Of a stretch of 64,000 nucleotides of DNA, positions 9,722-22,100 are shown one piece after another (positions within the stretch are counted from its first letter, which is position 1; every line of letters starts with the position of its first letter). The stretch is from NCBI GenBank assembly GCA_013146195.2, contig CM028377.1:109010540-109074539 (forward strand), written 5' to 3'. The translations under genes were made by a program, and so were the position numbers. The DNA is from Codonopsis lanceolata. Lineage: Eukaryota > Streptophyta > Magnoliopsida > Asterales > Campanulaceae. The notes under the pieces were generated by a model. That model saw only the letters and a list, made by a program, of their open reading frames with translations. It ran no database searches and had not been told where the DNA came from.

Positions 9722-11392
9722 ATCTTCTTTCTTTTTCTAAGTTAATTTTATAAATTTTTATGTATTTTATTTGCTACTTTAATGAAGGGTATCACTTACA
9801 CATGAGATTCAAAACAAAAAACATAATATAAATATTAATAATATTATTGTTGAATTGGTTTTTCTTATTGTATACCGAATCAAACAAAACATTTGTTTTG
9901 GTAACGGGGAGAGATATGCTAGTAACAAGGGTATTTAGTATTTACTACCTCCCTTTTTAAAAGGATCTTACTTGATATTGTATTAATTATAAAAACTTAA
10001 AAAATTATTAGCTCATCTCAATCTTTTTTGCATTTCATATTCCTTCTAACGCACTTTCTCTTAAAGATTAAATTTTCATTCACTGGTGTTATAATTTTTT
10101 TCTATACAAGTGACCTTTAAAATACTGACACGTGACCGATGACAATCTAAAAAAATCAAGACAATATTGTGATTACACTTGCCATAATCGAAGGGTCGTC
10201 TCATTCATATTAAGCACACAATGATAATAACAAAACAAAAAACATAAGTAATTTTTTGTGTAAAAAAGATTCTACATTGGCGGTGGATAAATTTTTTATT
10301 CCACTCTTAATACTAGAAAATAGAGTAATTTATAATATTTATTATTATTATTTATTTTTTTTGGTACCAAACAATGATTTATTGTTATAACTTATATTTA
10401 CAATTAAACAAGATTTTCATTTGGACGTGTTATAACATGTTAACGTGTTACTATTGCATCGAAAGCCATGTGAATTGATTTATTTTTTTCTCTCCCTCCC
10501 TCTCTCTATTTATTTAATTATTCATTTAATATATAGGAGTTATGTGGATCATTTGACAAGCATAAGAACATCACCAATACAACCGTATATTTGATTCATA
10601 TGTGGCTTTAAATAATTAACATAATCAATCATATATGGCAGTTTTTTTCTTAATTTACATTCAATTAAAACGAACCTTTCAAATACAAATATAAATTTGA
10701 TCTTATGTGACATGCGTCTCACCATTAAATGAAATTTAACAAAAAATTAAAAAATACACTAAAAGAGAACAACCAATGTAAAGAGTTTTTAAAACGAAAA
10801 AAATGTTAACCGATGAATCCACACCTTCAAATAAAATATTAAAATTGATATTATTAAAAATTTGATTGACACGTTATATCCGTACCCTCATCCATATTTA
10901 CATCGAAGATGTTTTTTTAAAAAGAGTATAAATCCTAAGTGACAAATTCCTACGAGTCCATAACAATTAAATTTGATATTTAATGGGCGGTTTTAGGTTG
11001 GTAGATTATCTTAATTTTGAAAGTAAATGCAGATTGTTTCAACAGAAAATTAGGAATAGGAAAAAAGAAAAGAAAAATAAAATAAATGCTCTTTTAAAAA
11101 TAAAAAAAAGGTAAGAAATAAATGCAAATTTTGAAAAAATAAAGAAGGAAAGAAATAAATGCAGATTCCTGTAATCTACCAAAAAGTTCAGCAGTAGCAG
11201 TAGCAGTATTCAACTTATTTTGATCTTCCGCTTTTACCCTTGTATCCATTTTAATTACAAAGATGCCACTAATCTTGATCAATTGTCAAATGATCCACTG
11301 AGTAGCAACCCCATTGACTTTCAGTCTTTCACCGACTTATTTTATTCTTTTTTACGGGGAAAGTAAAATGACATTCACGGACATATTTATAT
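9722..11392. other. AT-rich intergenic DNA, nothing recognised
   Basis: Long AT-rich stretch with no coding signal in either strand beyond chance. 9945-9970 has a CTACCTCCCTTTTTAAAAGG block that may be a Stowaway remnant. 10485-10510 is a short CT-rich run. Confidence 0.4.
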
Positions 11393-11401
11393 TTTATAAA
11401 A

Positions 11402-12952
11402 GGGTTAATAGCACCATTGGTCCTTTGACTTTAGGTCATTTATAATATTAGTCTCTTAATAATTTTTTGTTAAAATTGAGTCCTTAAAATTTTAAATTTT
11501 TACAAACTTAATACTTCAGATAAATGCCGTTAGAGAAGTATCGTTAAATTACATACGTAAAGACTAAAATAAAATTTCTCAAATATAAATTTGATCATAA
11601 TTTTCAATTGAATCCCTAGGGTTTTAAAAAAGACAACAAGACCTTCCCCAAATTCATTTACAAATCAAACAAAATCCAAAAAGGTTTTCTGTAGTATTGG
11701 CACAAAATTTTACCAACTACAACAACAGTTTCATTTGCTTAGCAAATATAATCATCATCCATAGCTTGATGGTCATTTATATTGCAAATCTAATCAATTA
11801 CAAGTTTGAACAATAACAAAAATGTTTTAAAAGCTAACCAAAACTTGTTTGAATCTAACAAGAACTCCTTTAACTATGCTTCGATACACTACCTTTTTGG
11901 CTCTTGATCAAAATTTCCTTCATTTTCTTCACCTTTTGTTTCTACAGGACAACCTCCTGAATTAGCTTCACATCTTTTCCTTGGTGGAATCACTTGAAAG
12001 AATGAATCTTTACAGCGATAACCTCACGACCGAATCTTCCTCGAAAGCTTGTCGTCTCTCCTCGTTGATGATATCTTGTTCAACCTAGACGGTCAATCCA
12101 GCGATAACCCCGCGACCAGATCTTGAATCCGGCGTCCGGCGTCGGGTTCCGGCAAATGGGTCGCCGCCTCAGTAGCTTCGGTGGCCTACATCGAAGAACA
12201 CAGTTTGGGGGAATGAATCTTTTTTTTGGAGGAGATTATGAGGGGGCATCGATGCGGGAGAGATTTTCAGGAATTTCTTCATTGTGGGAATGAAATCAAT
12301 GAATCCTGGTGCTACTACACAGTTTAATGGGTTCAGTTTTGGACCCGATGGGTGCTAGAATGGGCGATGACAATGGCTCTGGGCTAATATTAGTCAAGGG
12401 ATCCTACTGAGATACTGAATCAAGCAGCAAAAAAGAACAATTCCATTCATAGCAGAATGCAAGAGGCAACTTAACAAACATGCACCCAAATGCCATAAAG
12501 CAGTAAAGCTAGCTCGGATAAACTAGTCACATGAGAAATTTCCACATATATTAGTCAACGTAAATGAATATCACTCAGTTCATCAAGTTACAGACTAGCA
12601 TTAGTAATGTTAACAAGGAGAGTAATAGACAACAGAAGTCCACTATCAGAAACATAGGTAATCACTTTAAAGACCATAAAGGAGGGAATTTGGGGAAGAA
12701 GGCCATTTGATCTTTTTCCAGACCATAAGGACTCGATTGCAAATTGAAAAAAAAAAATTAGGTGCAAAAAATTTCAATTTAGCCCTTACACAAATGTCTA
12801 TGGTACTTAATGAGATTTTTCTAACGGCATCCACTAAAAGAACTGATGGCGTGAAAATTTAAAACTTTTAGGACCTAATTTTGACAAAAAATTATTAAGG
12901 GATTAATACTGAGAATGGTCTAAAGTCAAGGGACCAATGGTACGATTAACCC
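11402..12952. mobile_element. Mutator-like element 1 (long TIRs, 9-bp duplication)
   Basis: Flanked by a perfect 9-bp direct repeat TTTATAAAA (11393-11401 and 12953-12961). The terminal inverted repeats are roughly 170-200 bp. The left starts GGGTTAATAGCACCATTGG; the right reverse-complemented starts GGGTTAATCGTACCATTGG. The interior has no transposase, so it is non-autonomous. It holds a GC-richer block at about 11880-12370 that looks like acquired gene sequence. Confidence 0.88.
11889..12030 (-). pseudogene. Possible captured gene fragment in MULE 1, unidentified
   Basis: On the minus strand about 46 codons are open and composition is coding-like: CKDSFFQVIPPRKRCEANSG, then a Glu/Asn-rich tail, ending in a natural-looking TAG at 11889-11891. 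The GC-rich DNA to 12370 may be the rest of the fragment. I do not recognise the family. It is AT-balanced unlike the TIRs, which supports capture, but no exon boundaries can be proved. Confidence 0.35.
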
Positions 12953-13095
12953 TTTATAAAATGAAAATTGGAACTTTGTCATGATAGTAATCATATCATG
13001 TGTGGACTAATGGTAGGTCCAATCATGCTTAAGGACATCATGTACAAAGTTAATCCATTGTCTTGCTACATGACTATAATATATAAATGAGTAGG

Positions 13096-13240
13096 TCTTT
13101 TGTAAGGCTATTTTACGGATCTTAATTCGTAAAACGAACTTAACCCACTAACACACAACACGATGGGTCGGGTAAAGATGATTCGTCTCACAAAAAAAAT
13201 TAGTAAGATTTTCTTACACAAGTTTTTGCCTATATAACTA
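13096..13240. mobile_element. MITE of the GTAAGACGG family, copy 1
   Basis: Aligns with 27605-27745: TTAATTCGTAA, AACTTAACCCACTAACACAC, GGGTCGGGTAAAGATGATTC, then TTACACAAGTTTTT. Both copies have inverted ends built around GTAAGACGGAT. Non-coding. Confidence 0.6.
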
Positions 13241-13481
13241 AACAACTGTTCAAATTATATATAGAAGAGTTTTAGTAGAGCAATATGGTTATATGTAATT
13301 AGAAACTAGAATTCAAAACAAGAAAAACAATGTAATAATATAGGGATGGCAAAAAAAACTTTAACCATTTCCAACCTCGAAGTTTAGGACAAGATTCTAA
13401 GAGCCCAATAGGTTTGGAACGGCGTTGCATTCATCCTCAAACCCCTTAAACCTGACGTGTTTACATATAAATTTATATTTA

Positions 13482-14927
13482 GGGTGAAATGCACAATTGG
13501 ACCCTGTATTTTGGGTTTGTCCAACGTTAGTCCCTGAACTTCAAAACGTCTCACCATTGACCAAAGTTTGTGTTTTTTGTCCACCGTTGGTCCCTTACTC
13601 AAACGTCGTGAACTGTTTCACCGTAAAATGGCCATGTGCGATACGTGTAAGCAAAATGAAGGACCAAACTATCTTTTCTTGCTGGGCCTTGGCAGTTGGG
13701 CATTGTTGAGCACTAATTAACTCTTCCAATTAAAGTACTAAACTCTTCCAATTAACTCCATTAAAGCAGCCCCAACTCAAAAGAAACCTCATATCACATG
13801 TGAACCCCCAGATCTCATAATGAAATTGTTGAAAATTCTAAATAATTTAAACCCATAATATCACAAAAGAACAAGATGCACGTAAACCGTATGTAAAAAT
13901 GTCAACAATACTATACTCTTTTTTTTGCGGGACTCAGTCTGGGTGCCGATTTGGCGAGGCAAGAATACACCAGTGCCAGAACATTCACGTTTGGCTCCTG
14001 GGTTCCCTAGGGAAACAGCCCTCACGCCTGAACCAAGTGGGTGAAGTTGGGGTTGTGTATGAATTTGTTGTCCTTGCGGTTGTTGAGATTGTTGCAAAGT
14101 AGGCCAAGCAAACATGGACAAGCCCAAGGGCCTGCTATTAGGACCACTCTTACCCCTGTTTTAAACCATTTGCTATTGGTGGCTCTGTTGGTTGATGGTG
14201 ATGTTGATTCAACATCTACCGCTATTTCATCTACTGAAAATTGCAAAAATTGGCGAGTCAAAATATGAAACAAAATTGCCCCCCAAAACTTGGTCAAACG
14301 AAGGGTAAGTTTTAGAATATGCTTACTTGAATAGCCCATACTTATTGGTATGAGAGGGACTAGTTGGAATTAAAACCTAGATTTGAATTATGGTTTCCGA
14401 GGGGGATAGAGATTGGATTAGGTTTCCTTGATGGGGCTAAGAAGCCTTTGTTGGAACTAAACACAGACCCAAGTGCTTGTTTGGCCATTTTCATTCTTAA
14501 AACCTCCCTTGCAGCAGCAGAGAGTAAATCCCACACGAGCAGAAAACGTTTCCTATTTTTTGTTCTTGGATAGGATGAGTTTGGTGTATTTTTGGAGTTG
14601 GGGCTGCTTTAATGGAGCTAGTTGGAAGAGTTTAGTACTTTAATTGAGTTAAATGGGTTTGGTAGAGGAGATTGATGAAAGGCGGGAAGACTTTGGCCCT
14701 CAATAATGCCCTGCTGCCAAGGCCCAGTGAGAAAAGACAGTTTGGTCCTTCATTTTGCTCACACTTATTGCACATGACCATTTAACGGTGAAACAGTTCA
14801 CAGTGTTTGAGCAAGGGACCAACGATGGAGAAAAAACGCAAACTTTGGTCAATAGTGAGACGTTTTGAAGTTCAGGAACTAATGGTAGACAAACCCAAAG
14901 TACAGGGACCAATGGTGCATTTCGTCC
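13482..14927. mobile_element. Mutator-like element 2 (Pack-MULE) with captured gene
   Basis: A perfect 9-bp direct repeat TTATATTTA flanks it (13473-13481 and 14928-14936). Inverted repeats of about 270 bp begin GGGTGAAATGCACAATTGG on the left and GGACGAAATGCACCATTGG on the right when reverse-complemented. Between them is coding-like sequence on the minus strand (see 13905-14545) and no transposase. This is the architecture of a Pack-MULE. Confidence 0.9.
13905..14545 (-). pseudogene. Captured multi-exon gene fragment in MULE 2
   Basis: On the minus strand two coding-like blocks can be read. The first (about 14380-14545) translates to VWDLLSAAAREVLRMKMAKQ, then KGFLAPSRKPNPISIPLGNH. The second (about 13925-14150) translates to NSRPLGLSMFAWPTLQ, a Gln-rich run, VRAVSLGNPGAKRECSG and TGVFLPRQIGTQTESRKK. 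The RAV-LGN-GAKRECSGTGVFLPR block resembles a conserved but uncharacterised plant protein family I recall, without being able to name it. Non-coding AT-rich DNA separates the blocks, as if an intron was captured too. Stops break the frame, so this is a fragment. Confidence 0.6.
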
Positions 14928-14936
14928 TTATATTTA

Positions 14937-16929
14937 TAACCATACACGTGATAATAGTTATAAAGTATTGTGTATTTAAATTGTATGCTTTTACTCTTTT
15001 AGGGTTTCCTCTCTATCTCTCTCTCTCTCGCACTTTTAAAGAAAATAGACTTGTTTCAACTTACTTTTAGGCTTGGGTTTGAGTTTGCTTCAACGGGCTC
15101 GTGAAGCAAGGTGGGTTTAGGGTTTGCGGCTTTAAATTAGAAGAGGGTTTGGAAAGGGGAAACCCTATTCTGCTCCCATCCCTATATATATATATATATA
15201 AAGGGAGAGAGAGAGAGAAAGAGATGTATGTGTGTGTGTATGGGAAAACTTAACTCAATCCATTTGTATAAGTTAGCCTTGTGTCCACATTTTATTAGAA
15301 GAATAATGCCCTACTTATATTTTGTTATCCTTTAAAAGGGTAGTTTTTTCATCTTGATAACATCTCCTTCACAAAAATCAATTTAAATTGATTCCATTGC
15401 AATAAAATTGAACGACGACAATCTTTCTTCCTAGAAGAGCCTCAAAGATTCATAGAGGAAACATAACGGTGACCTTATAAGAGCCATCGTTGACTTGAAA
15501 TATGGATGATTTGGTACACGTGGATAGCCTACAACTATTCATGAACATAAAAAGCCTAGAGGAAGTCTCTAAGGGGAAATTCTTGAAGCTCAAGGCGAAA
15601 AAAGTTTTCGTGAAGGACATGAAAAGAAGGCTAAATAGCGTAGGAAAACAGAAACTTTTCTTCCAAACATGTACTCATTAAGCTTTTCTTCGATTTCTAC
15701 TCATGAATAATTGATATTCATCATAAACATTAAACTAGTTGAGGTCACATACATAACTTGAATATATATGAAAGATTTATTTGTTGGATTCATCAATTAA
15801 GGAAAAAGAAACATTATTTGTGAACATCTTTTCATGATTTTCTTATATGATTTCTAAAATTATGAGATAGGATTAAAAAAAAAGGTTTGTATGTACCCTC
15901 GTTTAGCATTCATATAGTTTAAGCAACTTTTCTATGGTCATTCCAGAAAAAAGAGGAAAGCATACAAGTGTTTGTGTATGTGCGTGTGTGTGAAGGAGAG
16001 TGAGAAGGGGAGAGAGAGAGAGAGAGAGAGAGGCGAAGAAGAAGGAAGCGAATAGGGTAAGAAAAGAAAGATTTAATGGTAAGCACATCTAAAAAGGATT
16101 ACACAACGTGTTTTGATTTGTCAGTAGCTTCTTTTTTAATATCAATCATTCAAACTAAGGTTGTTTGTGTTACGATTATGAATCCTACGTATGGAACTAT
16201 ATTTAGCTAGGGATAACTTTATTGGAGATATTTAGGTCAAAACCACGTGTGGAACTCAAGCTTGATGAGATTTTTTTTGTGGTCCTATATTAGCACCACG
16301 TCACAACCAATAAAGGCGATTGTTTAAAAAGGTAAAAAGGATTGAATAAGAGTTGAAACACTTCCTTAGCTTTTTTTTTTGGCAACTCCTCGTATGTCAT
16401 GGAACACCACCATAGTCGTAGATGTGGTACTGTGAGATCATATACTTTGTCGCCAAAGTTTGGACCACTTTAGAGGAGGAGTCTCAAGATATAGTTCCTC
16501 ATTGTGGAAATAGAATTCTGTGATCAATTTATGTGAGTTCATATAGGGGTATCCTTGCACTTCTAATGCATAGGAAACTCTCAGAAGTTAATGATCAAAC
16601 GTATTCTAAAGAAAAATTATGCTCTAAAAAATTATGGGTAGTATAGTATGGCCACCTAAAGAGTATCAAAATGAGGTGGTGGCTGATGTGATGCAAAAAA
16701 TTAAATAGAAAGTCAAAATTAATCGGTGACATAAGCAACCACCTTATTTGGTGCAAAAGTTTTGGACTATTTAGGTGATCATAACATTACTCAATAATCA
16801 CTTTAAGGAATGATGTTTCATTATGCTTCACATTAACTTGTCGGTCTCACATGATTATCTTCATGAACTAGATCTAGTCGTAACAAAACCATCTTTGTGA
16901 TGATTATGAGCGTAACGGAACTCATATTA
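14937..16929. other. Intergenic DNA with microsatellites
   Basis: No gene recognised. 15183-15240 is a (TA)n, (GA)n, (TG)n compound repeat. 15985-16032 is TG- then GA-rich. The remaining sequence is AT-rich without a coding signal. Confidence 0.45.
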
Positions 16930-16938
16930 TATATTTTT

Positions 16939-17924
16939 GGGTTAACTTTACTAGTAGTCCTTGTGTTTTGCATTTTTCTGTTAGTAGCCTCTATACTTAT
17001 ATTTTGGACGTAGGTGTATGAAGTCACTTTTGCATGCTAGTGGTCTCTGAGATGTATGTTGTTAGATGTTTGGTAGTTAAATAATTTTTTGAGGTTGAAA
17101 ATGTGAAAACACAAAATATTGTCATCGATCTTCTTATTTTAAAAAGACATAAGTCATGTTATCTGAAGATCCTTGAACTAATAAATTTCTTTATATTTGA
17201 AGGGCTAACAACACATTGTAATCTCTCTCTCTCTCTCTCTCTCTCTCCATTCTCATGTCATTTTAATTGCTACAATAACGATTTTGGTCTTATTTCTCGC
17301 TCGTATGTCTGCTAGAAATGATTAAATATTTTATGAATTTACTTATAAATGATTTAGGAATGAGGCGTATTAAATATATACAAATAAAATCAAAGATCTA
17401 TGAACAAACATTACAAATATATTTTGATCTATTCGCAAATTAACATGTTCTGCCTCCTTAGACGACTTACATGATTTTCCTCCCTCTGCAAGAAGCGGAC
17501 TTTCTTGTAGGTCATTTAAAAAGAAAACTATATAATTTTGAATTATTTCGATCAGGCGAACGAACGATAAGTTATGCTTAAAAAATGGTCAGGCTAGCGA
17601 GTAAAATATGGGAGAGAGAGAGGAGAGAGAGAGAGAGAGAGAGAGATTATAATGTGTATTCAACTTCAAATATAAAAGAGCTTCAATGATAAACAATCTA
17701 ATTCATGTCTTTTAAAATAAGATGTTTGAGGACTATATAAAGTTAGATATATATATATATTATATATTTTTGCATTTGCATTTGCACCCTCAAATAATTA
17801 TTTCACGATCATGTATATAAAGGAATTGTCTTAGAGACCACCCGCATGAAAAATTGTCATTCTTAGACCAACTGCGAGTTAAGTCTAAGTACAAAGTACA
17901 TGGGCTACCGAAAAAAGTTAACCC
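16939..17924. mobile_element. Mutator-like element 3 (long TIRs, 9-bp duplication)
   Basis: A perfect 9-bp direct repeat TATATTTTT flanks it (16930-16938 and 17925-17933). Ends are GGGTTAACTTTACTAGTAG on the left and GGGTTAACTTTTTTCGGTAG on the right reverse-complemented. Homology continues inward past GTGGTCTCT and CTTATTTTAAAAAGACAT to a (CT)n at 17224-17248 mirrored by (GA)n at 17612-17646. Arms are therefore about 300 bp with a 360-bp non-coding centre. Confidence 0.85.
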
Positions 17925-17933
17925 TATATTTTT

Positions 17934-18533
17934 AACACTGATATTTTTTTGTTGTAACATTTTGATAAAATAATATATATATATATATATAGTACAATAT
18001 ACAATGAGAATATGTTTTAACACTACATGTGTAATTGTAGTGTTTGTGCCAATGAATATTTTCATGGGCTATCAATGAATCGTATTGGCACAAAGAATGA
18101 TACATTTTGTGGTACTGGAGATATGAACTCGTAAAATATGATATGACTTCTTCTTAACACGAGATTGTTATTAGTGTTTTGAGTCCTTTCTATCGTAAAT
18201 TATAAAATTATCAATAAATGATCTTTTTTTACTAAAATCTTTTAAGTAATAGTATGATACGACATCATGATCGAATGAGTTTCATGAACAACCACGTAGA
18301 CCGTCTTTATAACTCATAGTTATTGGAGTCATTTTTCACAGAAAATTATGGTAAATTTTTTACGATGCAAACAGAGTACACAGTTTGCACTTGCACGCTT
18401 CCAAATGTTTACTTGCGTGCATGCACATCGACACGAGAAAATATATTTTTTATTGGAAAAAAGAAAAATAAACTCTCCCACGTAGTATACAGTTCTCTAC
18501 AAAAAAAATCATTTGTGAATACAAAATACTATA
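17934..18533. other. AT-rich intergenic DNA
   Basis: Contains an (AT)n run at 17971-17992 and no coding signal. Confidence 0.4.
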
Positions 18534-18535
18534 TA

Positions 18536-18792
18536 CTCCCTCCGTCTCTAAATAATCGTCTTAGTTGACTCGGTGCACAGTTTAAGAAAAAATAATTGAC
18601 TTGATTATTTATATTGGTTTAATGTGTAGTTTCCTTTAATATTTATGTGTATGTGACACATAATTAAAGTAGAGTGAAAAAGTAAGGGTAAAATGGTAAA
18701 AATCATGTTTTAAAAAGATAAGTTTCAAACTGAACAATTATTTAAGGACGGATAAAAAAGGAAAGAGAACGATAATTTAGGGACGGAGAGAG
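18536..18792. mobile_element. Stowaway MITE, copy 1
   Basis: TA target duplication (18534-18535, 18793-18794). Left end CTCCCTCCGTCTCTAAATAA, right end AATTTAGGGACGGAGAGAG. 257 bp, non-coding; close to the copy at 38058-38315, sharing GTGTATGTGACACATAATTA. Tc1/mariner-type MITE, 370 bp upstream of the TMEM214-like start codon. Confidence 0.9.
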
Positions 18793-18939
18793 TATATATT
18801 AGTTGATGATGATGAAACTATATCATCATGCCCATATCTTATTGATAACTGACTGTGGCAGTGGATGTAATTATTCGCAACGGAAGGGTCAGTGAGATAA
18901 GCAAAATCAAAACTGGTAGTAGTAATTTCCACGTGTGCT

Positions 18940-19159
18940 CACTTTCTATATCTCTCTTTCTCTCTCCTCTCTGTTTTTGTCCTCATCGTCCCCCCAAACC
19001 CCCACCCTCTCTCCTTATATTTCTTTCTCGCTCTCACTCTCTCTCTCACTCCCCCGCGATCTCCCCCGTCGTCGACGAAGTGACTCCTTGACGAAATTTT
19101 CTAGAGAGAAAATTTTGACTCATTTTTAGAGAGAGTGTGTGTGTGTGTGCGTATTAGCG
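18940..19159 (+). promoter_or_regulatory. CT-rich promoter/5' leader of the TMEM214-like gene
   Basis: Pyrimidine-rich runs (TCTCTCTTTCTCTCTCC and others) from 18946 to 19060 are typical of plant 5' leaders. A GAGAGA-(GT)n run ends 10 bases before the ATG. No clear TATA box was found. The leader has an in-frame stop before the ATG, supporting 19160 as the start. Confidence 0.45.
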
Positions 19160-22100
19160 ATGGATGAAACTACTGCTACCATTGAAGCGATTCTCAGAGA
19201 AGACGAGTTCGGAACCAGCCAAATTAACAACGATCACGGGTGGAAGACGGTGTCGTACAAGAAGTCCAGCCGGAAACAGTCGTCAAAGGCTCCCGCTGTC
19301 GATATCTATTCTGATCATCTATCGTCGGGCTCTGACGTTTTCCGGTCAATTGAACAGCACTCCGAGGAGCGTATCCGTCGTGCTTTCGAAGCTCAGAAGG
19401 CTGCTGTTGTTTCCATCGGAGCGGAGAGTTCTGTGCGTAATGCTGATGATGGCGGAGAGGATGAAGGAAGCGACGTCGAGGCTGCCGACGGCGGAGTTGA
19501 AAATGGTGGCGGTGAGGTTAAGAAGGTGGTTAAGCCGAAGAAGCTGAAGAAACCTAAGGTTACTGTTTCTGAGGCTGCTGCGAAGATGAATGATTCTGAT
19601 CTCGCTGTTTTCCTAGCTGATATAACGGTGAATTTTCGAAATCTATTCACTTATTTGATTACTTTTAGTTTGATCCGTTATTTTGTTCGAATGAATTTTG
19701 TCTATGATTGTAAAATAATTGAATTGTGATTTTGTAGGCGTCCTATGAATCGCAGCAAGATATACAGCTAATGAGGTTCGCCGATTATTTTGGGCGCGCA
19801 TTTGCATCTGTAAATACGTCTCAATTCCCATGGATGAAGACTCTCAAGGAGTCGTCTGTTGCAAAGATGGTTGATGTGAGTTTTCCTTCATTTATTTAGT
19901 TTTTTTAGTCATAAAGGTTGTTACCTTTTAACAGGTTTGATTCTCATGTTACTGGAAAAAGAGGAAAGTTAATAGAAAGAATCTGTACTTGGCAATGTGG
20001 GTTATACCTATATTAAATAACTAGAATTTCACTTCTAGGGTATCCGGTTAAATGAATTGCTGAATTTCATGGTTTTGGTTCTTCAATTTACTTCTTTCTA
20101 AGTTGAATTCTACTCTGAATCCAAAATAGTGTTTCATGGTGGTTGTAAAGAGCTTGATTAGATTCATTTTATGCTCTTTCTTACTGCCAATTTTTTGTAG
20201 TTCTCTTTTGCCTTGAATGATCAATTATATCAAGTTGTTATTGTTTGATAGTATGATAAGAGTAGTCTATTTCGTCCTCATATCTGTTGTCACTAGGAAA
20301 TCAGATTAAAAATATTTCTCTAGCTCTTCATTTGAACTTCTTCTTTTTTCCATTTTCAAACAGATCCCTCTTTCCCATGTGCCAGAAGAAATCTACAGAA
20401 CATCTGTTGATTGGCTTAACGAGCGATCTGTGGAAGCATTGGGTTCCTTTGTGTTGTGGTTATTGGATAGCATTTTTGATGAGCTTGCTATCCATCATAA
20501 AGCTGCTAAAGGATCAAAACAAGCTTCTTCAAAGTCTCAGGTAATAGCTTCTTGATAATATGGATATTGTTGTGGCTTCTACATAGCAAATTATTCAGAA
20601 CGGTTTGAAATACTTGATATAGGAAGATATTTGGTTATAAATAAGTAGGTTACTTTGTAGATACTTCTTTACTTGATCTTTGATATGCATTATTCGGGTG
20701 CTGATTTTTATTTACAGGGAAGGTCTGTAATAGTGGTGAGAAATTGGAAGAATAAGATGGGCATTTGAGAATATTTGAACTAGAAGTAGCTTAGCTATTC
20801 AGGATTCATGCATAAAAGATATGAGCTTTTGCATCCAAGTTAAAATCCGTCAATCAATTGTTGGATACGAAAGTTCCAACTTTGGGTTTGCTTTTGTCGT
20901 TTATGAAAATTATTTTTGGTTGAAGTGTTCATTGAATAGCTGATTTCTTTAGCATCATTATATTAATTATTAATTAATAAGCAAATAAACTTTTAGACTT
21001 ATTGATATAATATCTCTTAACTAGTTGGTTCTTAAAAATGGTGGGTAAGGAGTTCACAGAAATGGCAATTCTTTCTGTGAGAGGGCAAGGAATTTCCACT
21101 TGACGATCATTCAAATGATTAAAATTCTCCTCACGATTCTTCCTGACAAGAAACTTGTCGAGCTTGCTATCAGGATTATAGCCCCTCATATCACGCTCTA
21201 GAAAAGTAAGGACATTCTATAACTCTAGAAAAGTGTGGACATCCTACTCTTTAAGCTTAAATGCAAGTCTATAGTGTATTTTTTTAAAATTATTGAGCTG
21301 TAATTGGTGCATATTACTAAAGAAGATATGAGACATTAGAGAAACGAAAAGAGGCAGAAATATGCGGATGGGTGAAATGCTTCTAGGTATAAGATCTAGA
21401 GAATCTATGGGTCCATCCAGGGAATTATGGAAAGTTAAGTTTATTGTAGTTTTCTCTTGAAAAAGGAAATCATATTTGAAATACAAGTCATATGTTGATT
21501 TTGATATTCTTCATATCTTTGTAAGAACGAACAATACTCAAAATATCACACGTATAAGGATCATATAATTCATCGTAGTTTTCATATGTCGTGAGTTACA
21601 AGGCAACTATAGTAAAATTCAATGAAAACATTTTCAAAAATGGAATATATGTATATACTTCCTACATTTCGGGCAAAGAGTCTACCATACTATTTTGAGA
21701 TGTTTCACTTTAAGAGTGTACTTTCAAAAATTTATGTTTTGTTATCTCTTTAACATTTCAATTATACCCTTGCATTTGTTATTATCATATTGATTATGCT
21801 CAATCATTTTTGTTAGTATGAGCAACTTTAATACTAGTTATATATCCCTTAATAATTAGACTTGTCAAACATGGATTCTTTGGGTAGAACGGAGCTGAGT
21901 ATATAATACTTGTGTGTATGTGTGTCTTTGTAGTAACTGTGTTCATGCATGCTGGTGGCTATTAGTGCACAGCGGGCTGGATGTGGCTAAGGTTCAAGTC
22001 TTTGCAACATGTTTTTCCTTGGCTTTTAGAGCTGCATTGTGTATCTAGAAGAATCAATTTGCCTTAAAATGGCCAATACTGTGGCTTTGGGTCATAGTAG

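Noticed and set aside
19139..19159. Upstream start for the TMEM214-like protein
   Set aside because: The in-frame codon at 19139 is GTG inside a (GT)n run; the ATG at 19160 matches the family start.
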